Both the position numbers and the translations under genes were made by a program. Shown here in pieces: positions 58,040 through 64,000 of a stretch of DNA of 64,000 nt. The notes under the pieces are model-generated. The model was not told the DNA's origin. It worked only from the letters and a program-made list of their open reading frames with translations, and searched no databases. Source of the DNA: Sphingomonas ginsenosidimutans (GTDB taxonomy: Bacteria > Pseudomonadota > Alphaproteobacteria > Sphingomonadales > Sphingomonadaceae); the NCBI RefSeq assembly GCF_002374835.1, contig NZ_NWVD01000002.1:434001-498000 (forward strand), written 5' to 3'. Position 1 is the stretch's first letter, and the number at the start of each line of letters is the position of its first letter.

Positions 58040-59254
58040 ATGGCCGACCGGCTGCGGTTCGGCGCGTTCATCGCGCCCTTTCACCCGCTGGGGGAAAACC
58101 CCACGCAGGCGATCGAACGCGACCTCGACCTGGTCGTCCATATGGACCGGCTGGGTTATGACGAGGCGTGGATCGGCGAACATCATTCCGCCGGCTATGA
58201 ACTGATCGCCAGCCCCGAACTGTTCATCGCCACCGTCGCGGAACGCACCCGCCACATCCGGCTGGGCACCGGCGTCTCCTCGCTTCCCTATCACCATCCG
58301 CTGATGCTGGCCGATCGCATCAACCAGCTCGATCACGTCACGCGCGGGCGGGTGATGTTCGGGGTCGGGCCGGGCGCGCTGCCGTCCGACGCGTTCATGA
58401 TGGGCATCCCCGTCGCGAAACAGCGCGATCGCATGGACGAGGCGCTCGACGTCCTCGTCCCGCTGCTGCGCGGGGAGGTGGTGACGACGCAGACCGACTG
58501 GTTCACCCTGAACGAGGCGCGGTTGCAGATGCGCCCCTACACGCGCCCTTCGGTGGAGATCGCGGTCGCCAGCCAGGTATCGCCTACCGGAGCGCAGGCG
58601 GCGGGGCGCCACGGGCTGGGGCTGCTGTCGATCGGCGCGACCCAGGCGGGCGGGTTCAACGCGCTCGCCAGCAACTGGGCGATCGCCGAGGCGCAGGCGG
58701 CGGAGGCCGGACGCACCATGGACCGCAGCGGCTGGCGGCTGGTCGGCCCGATGCACGTCGCCGCCACGCGCGAGGAAGCGCGCGCACAGGTCCGCTACGG
58801 CATCGAACAATGGCTGTATTATTTCCGCGAAGTCGCCGCACTGCCGCTCGCGCCGCAGGACGGCAGCGACCCGGTCGATTCGCTGGTCAATTCCGGCATG
58901 GCGGTGGTCGGCACCCCCGATGACGCAATCGCCCAGATCGCGCGGTTGCAGGAACAGTCCGGCGGGTTCGGCGCCTATCTGACGCTCGACACCAACTGGG
59001 CCGAGTGGGACGACAAGAAGAAGAGCTACGAACTGATCGCGCGCCACGTCATGCCCGCGTTCCAGGATTCCAACGGCAATCGCGACGCCTCGCTGCGCTG
59101 GGCCGCGGACAATCGCCCGCGCTTCATCGGGGAGGCGCAGGCCGCGGTCGGTGCGCGCGTGGCGCAACATGTCGCGCAGAAGGGGACGGAGAACATCCGC
59201 CCCGAAATCCTCGCCGCCATGGGCCTCGACAAGAAATCGGAGGCGGCGGAATGA
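58040..59254 (+). CDS. LLM-class flavin-dependent monooxygenase
   Basis: A 404-residue bacterial luciferase-like monooxygenase, LimB-type in appearance. The start RLRFGAFIAPFHPLGENPTQ, the segment DEAWIGEHHSAGYE and GRVMFGVGPGALPSDAFMMG match two-component FMN monooxygenases of terpene and related substrates. A GAGGAGAG ribosome site precedes the ATG. It is the first gene of a three-gene operon with an alcohol dehydrogenase and a P450. A separate flavin reductase is not encoded nearby. Substrate unknown. Confidence 0.88.
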   Translation: MADRLRFGAFIAPFHPLGENPTQAIERDLDLVVHMDRLGYDEAWIGEHHSAGYELIASPELFIATVAERTRHIRLGTGVSSLPYHHPLMLADRINQLDHVTRGRVMFGVGPGALPSDAFMMGIPVAKQRDRMDEALDVLVPLLRGEVVTTQTDWFTLNEARLQMRPYTRPSVEIAVASQVSPTGAQAAGRHGLGLLSIGATQAGGFNALASNWAIAEAQAAEAGRTMDRSGWRLVGPMHVAATREEARAQVRYGIEQWLYYFREVAALPLAPQDGSDPVDSLVNSGMAVVGTPDDAIAQIARLQEQSGGFGAYLTLDTNWAEWDDKKKSYELIARHVMPAFQDSNGNRDASLRWAADNRPRFIGEAQAAVGARVAQHVAQKGTENIRPEILAAMGLDKKSEAAE

Positions 59255-60351
59255 GGGCCGTCGTCCGGCGCGGGCACGAACTGGTGGTCGATACGATCAC
59301 CGATCCGGTGCCCGCCGCCGGACAGGTGGTCGTCCGCACGCTGTGCTGCGGCATCTGCGGGTCGGACCTGCACGCCGTCCACGGGATGGAGGCGATGGTC
59401 GAACTGGGTGCGCGCAGCGGCGAACCGCCGCTGATCGACCCGGCCGCCGATATCGTCTTCGGCCATGAGTTCTGCGCCGAACTGCTCGATCACGGTCCCG
59501 GCACCGACCGCCGGCTGAAACCCGGAACGCGCGTCGTCTCGTTCCCGGTGATGCCGGGCGCGGCGGGGATCGAGACGCTGGGCTATTCGAACCGCTTCCC
59601 CGGCGGCTTCGCCGAAACGATGCTGCTCGCCGAACCGCTGCTGCTGGCGGTGCCCGACGATCTGTCGGATGCGCAGGCGGCGATGACCGAGCCGTTCGCG
59701 GTCGGCGAACATGCCGTCGCGCAATCGGATGCCGGCGCGGACACGGTCCAGCTGGTGGTCGGCTGCGGCCCGGTCGGGCTGGCGGTGATCGCGGCGCTGA
59801 AGGCGCGCAGGCTGGGGCCGGTGATCGCGGCGGACTTCTCGCCGGCGCGCCGCCGTATCGCGGAGGCTATGGGCGTGGATATCGTCATCGACCCGCGACA
59901 GGAAAACCCGCACGCGCGCTGGGCGTCGTTCGGCGTGCCGGTCAGCCGCGCCGAACGATCCGTGCTGGCGATGTCGGGGAACGCGGGCAAGCGCGCGATC
60001 GTGTTCGAATGCGTCGGCGTGACTGGCATGATCCAGTCGCTGGTGGAGGCGGCGCCCCCCGCCACGCAGATCCTGGTCGCGGGCGTATGCATGCAGACCG
60101 ACGCGATCGAACCGTTCCTGTGCATCAACAAGGCGATCGAGCTGAAATTTGTGCTCGGCTACACTCCCGACGAATTCGCCACCACGCTGGGGCGGATCGC
60201 GCGCGGGCAGATCGACGTCGCGCCCGCGATCACCGGCACGGTCGGGCTGGACGAGGTGCCCGCCGCCTTCGCCGCGCTGGCCGACCCCGAACGCCATTGC
60301 AAGATCCTCGTCCGCCCCTCTTCCCCGCCCGTATCTCCCCAAGGAGCATGA
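59251..60351 (+). CDS. Zinc-dependent alcohol dehydrogenase (MDR family)
   Basis: A 366-residue medium-chain dehydrogenase. The catalytic-zinc motif CCGICGSDLHAVHGME, the GHEF segment IVFGHEFCAELLDHG and the nucleotide loop VVGCGPVGLAVIAALKARR are present. The structural-zinc Cys lobe is absent. Its ATG overlaps the stop of the luciferase-like gene; a TGA separates it by 2 nt from the P450 start. Likely oxidises an alcohol made by the flanking monooxygenases (inference). Confidence 0.9.
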   Translation: MRAVVRRGHELVVDTITDPVPAAGQVVVRTLCCGICGSDLHAVHGMEAMVELGARSGEPPLIDPAADIVFGHEFCAELLDHGPGTDRRLKPGTRVVSFPVMPGAAGIETLGYSNRFPGGFAETMLLAEPLLLAVPDDLSDAQAAMTEPFAVGEHAVAQSDAGADTVQLVVGCGPVGLAVIAALKARRLGPVIAADFSPARRRIAEAMGVDIVIDPRQENPHARWASFGVPVSRAERSVLAMSGNAGKRAIVFECVGVTGMIQSLVEAAPPATQILVAGVCMQTDAIEPFLCINKAIELKFVLGYTPDEFATTLGRIARGQIDVAPAITGTVGLDEVPAAFAALADPERHCKILVRPSSPPVSPQGA

Positions 60352-60353
60352 CC

Positions 60354-61709
60354 ATGCGTCTCGTCAGCGATCATATCGTGGAGGGCCGCGCCGGCCCGAC
60401 GTTCGGCACCGCCTATCCCACGTTGCCGGGCGTCGACCTCACCGACATCCGCGGCTTCACCCGCGGCCAGCCATGGGCCGATTATGCCGCGATGCGCGAA
60501 CAGGCGCCGGTGATGTGGCACCCCGAACCGCGCGGCGGCACCGGCTTCTGGGCGGTCACCGGCTATGAGGACGTCAAGCGCGTCAACGGCGACCCGGACA
60601 CCTTCTCTTCCGAGACCGGCGGCATCCTGATGGCGCTGGGGCCGCAGGAGACGCGCCACCCGACGCTCTTCTCCGCCTCGACCAATTCGATGATCAATCT
60701 CGACGGGCGACCGCACCGCGCGCTGCGCAAGGAGCATATGCCCTATTTCACCGCCACCTATATCAAGGGGCTGCGCGACCGCGTCTCGGCGGAGGTGACG
60801 CGCCTGCTCGACACGATGGCGCCGCTGGGCCGGTGCGACTTCGTCGAGAAATTCGCGCAGCGGCTGCCGATCTTCACGCTGTGCGAGATGCTGGGCGTAC
60901 CCGAACCGGATCGCGAGCGGTTCATGGGCTGGATCCACTTCCTGGAAATGGCGCAGCAGGTCGCGATGGAGCAGATCGACCAACTTGCCGGCCTGTCCGA
61001 ACCCAGCCCGCAGATCGCCGCCTTCATCGAGATGTTCAACAGGAACGTCGCGGAGATGTTCGACTATGGCCGCGACATGCTCGCCAGGCGCCGCGCCGAT
61101 CCGCAGGCCGATCTGATGAGCGCGATCGCCAATGCCGAGGTGGAGGGCGAGAAGCTGCCCGGCGAATATCTCGACGGCGCGTGGCTGCTGATCGTGTTTG
61201 CGGGCAACGACACGACGCGCAACTCGCTGTCGGGCGCGATGAAGCTGTTCACCGAAAACCCGGAGCAGAAGGCGCTGTTGCAGGGTGACGGATCGCTGCT
61301 GACCAATGCGGTGCACGAAATCACCCGCATGGTCTCGCCCGTCATCTACATGCGCCGCACCGCTACCACCGATGTCGAACTGCACGGGCAGCGCATTGCG
61401 GAGGGCGAAAAGGTCATCATGTATTACGGTGCCGCCAACCGCGACGCTGCGATGTTCCCCGATCCCGACCGCTTCGACATCTGCCGCGACAATGCCGAAA
61501 AGAACATCGCCTTCGGCTACGGCCCGCATATCTGCATCGGGCGGATGACCGCGCAATTGCAGCTGGAGGAAGCCTATCGCCAGATCTTCCGGCGCTTCCC
61601 CGACATCCGCTGGTCGGGCGACATCGACATCGCTCCCAACAATTTCGTCCACGCCGTCCGCCGGCTGGAGGTGGAATTTACCCCGGAACGCAGCGCCGCC
61701 GCGGCGTGA
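60354..61709 (+). CDS. Cytochrome P450
   Basis: A 451-residue bacterial P450. The I-helix motif is FAGNDTTRNSLSG, the E-x-x-R is in HEITRMVSPVIYMRR, and the heme loop FGYGPHICIGRMTAQ contains the Cys ligand (about residue 394). ATG 60354 is chosen: AAGGAG lies 7 nt upstream; the ATG at 60348 would overlap this site. Class resembles CYP families acting on terpenes, sterol side chains or fatty acids. No redox partner gene is adjacent. Confidence 0.93.
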   Translation: MRLVSDHIVEGRAGPTFGTAYPTLPGVDLTDIRGFTRGQPWADYAAMREQAPVMWHPEPRGGTGFWAVTGYEDVKRVNGDPDTFSSETGGILMALGPQETRHPTLFSASTNSMINLDGRPHRALRKEHMPYFTATYIKGLRDRVSAEVTRLLDTMAPLGRCDFVEKFAQRLPIFTLCEMLGVPEPDRERFMGWIHFLEMAQQVAMEQIDQLAGLSEPSPQIAAFIEMFNRNVAEMFDYGRDMLARRRADPQADLMSAIANAEVEGEKLPGEYLDGAWLLIVFAGNDTTRNSLSGAMKLFTENPEQKALLQGDGSLLTNAVHEITRMVSPVIYMRRTATTDVELHGQRIAEGEKVIMYYGAANRDAAMFPDPDRFDICRDNAEKNIAFGYGPHICIGRMTAQLQLEEAYRQIFRRFPDIRWSGDIDIAPNNFVHAVRRLEVEFTPERSAAAA

Positions 61710-61730
61710 CGGGGGATCCGGCGCACGCGA

Positions 61731-61900
61731 TCACCCGATCGCGCAATGCGCTACGCCCTCCTCGCCTTCCGGCACCCGCGCCACGAGCGTGCCGTCCGGC
61801 GCGACGATCGCGGTGCGGCCGAAGCTGACAAGATCGCCCGCCGCCGGAGGCCGCCCCCGCCTGAACGGGCGCCCGCGTTCCCGGCCGCAACCGACAGCCG
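61731..61900 (-). pseudogene. Remnant of a carbon-nitrogen hydrolase (nitrilase fold)
   Basis: The frame ending at 61731 reads GDLVSFGRTAIVAPDGTLVA then RVPEGEEGVAHCAIG before the stop, the typical C-terminal strand and loop of nitrilase/amidohydrolase proteins (G-R-S-x-I-V-x-P-D-G). Nothing upstream matches the catalytic Glu-Lys-Cys parts, so it is a decayed 3' fragment. It lies between the P450 and ompA genes, opposite to the P450. Confidence 0.55.
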
Positions 61901-61930
61901 TATCGGCTCCGACGAGCGGACAAAGAAATA

Positions 61931-61956
61931 GGGAGGCCGGCGTGAGCCGACCTCCC
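61931..61956 (-). terminator. Intrinsic terminator downstream of the ompA-like gene
   Basis: GGGAGGCCGGC (61931-61941) pairs with GCCGACCTCCC (61946-61956) around a gtga loop, with one C-A mismatch. On the minus strand the stem is followed by TATTTCTTT. It sits 26 nt after the OmpA-family stop codon. Confidence 0.75.
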
Positions 61957-61981
61957 CAATCCTTTCGCCGAAGCGATCGCC

Positions 61982-63106
61982 TTACTGGCCCGAACCCGGA
62001 CCGTAGGTGATCTCCACGCGACGGTTCTGCACTTCGCGCACACCGTCGGCAGTTTCGACGCGCAGGCGGGTCTCGCCGAACGCTTCGGTGGTCATCACGC
62101 CGTCCGGGATACCCTTCGAGGCGAGATAGGCCTTCACCGAGTCCGCGCGACGCTGCGACAGGCCCAGGTTGTACTTCGCGGTACCCGACGTGTCGGTGTA
62201 GCCGGCCAGCATGACCTGCGCGTTCTGGCAGTTCTGGTACTGCGTCACGGCGTTGTCGAGGATCGACGCGGCTTCCGGGGTGACGTCCGACTTGTTCCAC
62301 TCGAAGAACACGATGAACGGACCCGGCGAGCAGACCACTTCCGGCGGCGGAGGCGGCGGCGGGGGCGGAGGCGGAGGCGGCGGGGGCGGCGGCGGGGGCG
62401 GCGGAGCCGCTTCCGGTGCGCCGAAGTTGTAGGTCACGCCACCCAGCAGCGAGTGCGAGCGGAAACGACCGTCATAGGCACTGCCGCGCTGGTCGAACAG
62501 GTTGACGTTGTCCGCGTTGAAGAAGCGATACTTCAGCGAGACGTCGACATGGTCGCTCAGCGGCGCGCGGATGCCCGCCAGGGCCTGCCACGCGAACACG
62601 GTGTCCGAATCGTCGAGCAGACGATACGACGTCGCCGGGTCGAGGCGCGCCTTGACGCGGGCGACACCGGCACCACCGCCGACGAAGCCCTGCAGGCCGT
62701 CGTCCGGCCCGAAGTCGAGCAGGCCGTTGACCATGAAGCTCAGCGCCGAGGTACGGCCGCCGAAATAGTCATAGGTGCCAGCGGCGATCTGGGTCGTGCC
62801 GCTGTTCGGCGTCTGGCCGGTGTTACGGTAGCCATCGACGGTTGCCGAACGATAGCCGACTTCGGTCTCGAGGCGGAACGCGCCGAAATCGTAACCGATG
62901 ACGCCATCGACGTCATAGCCGTAATCGTGGTCGACGGTGCCGGTGCCCGACCGCGAAGCGGCAGTACCGGTGATCGAATAGTCGATGTCCTCGACAATCA
63001 TCGCACCGCCTTCAACGCCGACATACCACGCCTTGTCGCGCGCGAGCGCGGGCGTGGCGAGGGCGGTGGAGGCAAGCGCCATGATCATGGCAAGCTTACG
63101 CATCAT
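61982..63106 (-). CDS. OmpA-family outer-membrane protein with long poly-proline linker
   Basis: A 374-residue protein with a signal peptide (MRKLAMIMALASTALATPAL ending ARA), an eight-strand OmpA-like beta-barrel (about 25-230), 21 consecutive prolines (about 235-255) and a C-terminal OmpA/MotB peptidoglycan-binding domain (about 262-372) with GYTDTSGTAKYNLGLSQRRA. The linker would span the periplasm. Two tandem ATGs (63104-63106 and 63101-63103) are possible starts; AAGGGG precedes them. Abundant porin-like proteins of this kind anchor the envelope. Confidence 0.93.
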   Translation of the reverse strand: MMRKLAMIMALASTALATPALARDKAWYVGVEGGAMIVEDIDYSITGTAASRSGTGTVDHDYGYDVDGVIGYDFGAFRLETEVGYRSATVDGYRNTGQTPNSGTTQIAAGTYDYFGGRTSALSFMVNGLLDFGPDDGLQGFVGGGAGVARVKARLDPATSYRLLDDSDTVFAWQALAGIRAPLSDHVDVSLKYRFFNADNVNLFDQRGSAYDGRFRSHSLLGGVTYNFGAPEAAPPPPPPPPPPPPPPPPPPPPPEVVCSPGPFIVFFEWNKSDVTPEAASILDNAVTQYQNCQNAQVMLAGYTDTSGTAKYNLGLSQRRADSVKAYLASKGIPDGVMTTEAFGETRLRVETADGVREVQNRRVEITYGPGSGQ

Positions 63107-63232
63107 AATCCCCTTTCCATGGTGTCACTACGGACAGCGCAAACTCACTATCCGAACGATGGTTTCCCGACAAGCTGACAAAAACCCGGCACTGTTGCGC
63201 AACTGCCACAGTTTCCGCACCACCGAAGCGTC

Positions 63233-63733
63233 TCAGCGGGCGATCATTCCGTGGGTACGCAGCGCCTCCAGGATCGCCACGATCGCGGTGCGGGCGGGGG
63301 CGTCCACGGTCTCGCCGCCCACCGGGTCGGCGATCGCGGGCCGTTGCCCGCCCACCACCTGGGTGCCGTCGATCACGATGCGCGCGGCGCGTGTCACCCC
63401 GCTCTCCCATCCGGCGGTGGTGCGGGTCGCCGGCACCTGCTGCGCGGCCTCCCACACCCGCCAGCCCGGGCGCGTCGCGACGAACCGCCATCCGCCATCG
63501 GTCCATCCCGCGAGCATCCCGGCGTGACCGGTCCACGCCCCCTGCGGCGCATCACCGACGATCCACGAATCGCCGGGCTCGGGATCGGCCGGCGGGATCT
63601 GGACGCCGATGCCCTTGACCACGGCCTGCACCGCCAGGTCCAGCAGTGCCAGCGCCTCGTTATGGGTGCGTTCCTTCTGCGCCTGCCCGGCGTCCATCAT
63701 CGGCAGCAGCAGCCGCGCGCTTGTCGCTTCCAT
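63233..63733 (-). CDS. DUF2793 domain protein (GTA/phage-associated)
   Basis: A 166-residue protein that starts MEATSARLLLPMMDAGQAQK and contains ERTHNEALALLDLAVQAVVK and WTGHAGMLAGWTDGGWRFV, the DUF2793 pattern, found next to gene-transfer-agent and phage tail genes. A C-terminal coil RTAIVAILEALRTHGMIAR may trimerise or attach it to other tail parts (inference). It follows the partial tail protein on the same strand, 11 nt apart. Confidence 0.8.
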   Translation of the reverse strand: MEATSARLLLPMMDAGQAQKERTHNEALALLDLAVQAVVKGIGVQIPPADPEPGDSWIVGDAPQGAWTGHAGMLAGWTDGGWRFVATRPGWRVWEAAQQVPATRTTAGWESGVTRAARIVIDGTQVVGGQRPAIADPVGGETVDAPARTAIVAILEALRTHGMIAR

Positions 63734-63744
63734 TGCGTGTCTCC

Positions 63745-64000
63745 TCAAAGGTTTAGGATCGCAGGCGACGACAGGGCGTAGGTGCCCTGTTGCCGAACCG
63801 CCACTGTAACCGCGCCGGCGGGAACCTCCGCCGCGCTCAGCACCAGCTGCGGCCCGTCGCTGTTCCTTGTCGCGATCGTCGTGCCGGCCTGATCCGCAAC
63901 GGCGATGCGATAACCCTCGCGCTCTTCGCCCAGCGGCACGTCGTCCCCCTCGCGCCATCGCCAGCCCAGTCGGCTGCGGCGCGTCCAAGTCAGGCGCAGC
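63745..64000 (-). CDS. GTA/phage baseplate hub ('megatron') protein, C-terminal end
   Basis: The frame is open to the window edge and ends at 63745. The visible 84 residues begin LRLTWTRRSRLGWRWREGDD, then VPLGEEREGYRIAV, the C-terminus typical of the gp15-like/TIM-barrel-type GTA baseplate protein. The bulk of the gene lies beyond 64000. Followed by DUF2793, as in alphaproteobacterial GTA clusters. Confidence 0.7.
   Translation of the reverse strand, partial: LRLTWTRRSRLGWRWREGDDVPLGEEREGYRIAVADQAGTTIATRNSDGPQLVLSAAEVPAGAVTVAVRQQGTYALSSPAILNL

Noticed and set aside
62342..62404. Poly-glycine coding repeat on the plus strand
   Set aside because: It is the complement of the OmpA poly-proline codons.

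Overview
The window is 64 kb of GC-rich (roughly two-thirds G+C by eye), densely packed chromosomal DNA from an alphaproteobacterium, most likely Sphingomonas or a close relative. The evidence is the style of the proteins, ATGA-type stop/start overlaps, a GAAC-N7-GAAC alphaproteobacterial LexA box, a stand-alone BolA and J-domain protein, c-type cytochrome maturation genes, a poly-proline OmpA protein, and the edge of a gene-transfer-agent-like tail cluster. No rRNA, tRNA, CRISPR array or intact insertion sequence was seen.

Layout. 1-1545: two tandem DUF1176 secreted proteins, the first cut by the window edge. 1561-4670 (minus): ergothioneine genes egtB-egtD, a PduO-type cobalamin adenosyltransferase and a small HIG1-like membrane protein. 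4787-10540: glutamyl-Q tRNA(Asp) synthetase, oligopeptidase B, a DedA/thioesterase pair, a PagL-like lipid A deacylase, and a DUF2975/XRE pair. 10669-14684 (minus): non-oxidative pentose-phosphate cluster rpiA-tkt-tal, followed by an enoyl-CoA hydratase. 17500-20400: uvrA with a visible SOS box. 20400-21960: an AT-richer accessory patch with a winged-helix-like protein, an adenine-methyltransferase-like protein and a brnT/brnA toxin-antitoxin pair. 22018-24950: a structured leader, an unknown HTH protein, BolA, a zinc-ribbon/J-domain protein and a ClpP-like peptidase coupled to a secreted legumain-like C13 peptidase. 26124-28728 (minus): sdhC-sdhD-sdhA with a strong hairpin after sdhA and no sdhB. 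28909-31648: two tandem soluble chemoreceptors sharing an almost identical signalling core.

31677-47987 is mixed metabolism: SDR, prmA, pirin, flavoproteins including a Baeyer-Villiger monooxygenase, a SIMPL protein, a trans-sulfuration PLP enzyme, the glyoxalase pair gloA/gloB, a Mur ligase divergent from an LD-carboxypeptidase (probable peptidoglycan recycling), a GGDEF protein and a retropepsin-like protease. 48098-50936: thrS preceded by a threonine-rich leader peptide and a terminator-like hairpin, then infC with a probable ATC start. 51103-54956 (minus): sulfate activation genes cysQ-cysD-cysNC. 55113-57966: cytochrome c maturation genes ccmF-ccmG-ccmH. 58040-61709: a luciferase-like monooxygenase, alcohol dehydrogenase and cytochrome P450 operon, probably for terpenoid-like substrates. 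61982-64000 (minus): OmpA-family porin, DUF2793 protein and the C-terminus of a GTA/phage baseplate protein.

The strongest regulatory observation is the thrS leader (48098-48250): a 23-codon ORF with five consecutive threonine codons, followed by competing hairpins and a 9-bp stem plus T-run, which fits ribosome-mediated attenuation of a tRNA synthetase gene. The less familiar coding systems are the C13/ClpP-like peptidase pair, the AT-rich methyltransferase patch and the LLM/ADH/P450 operon.
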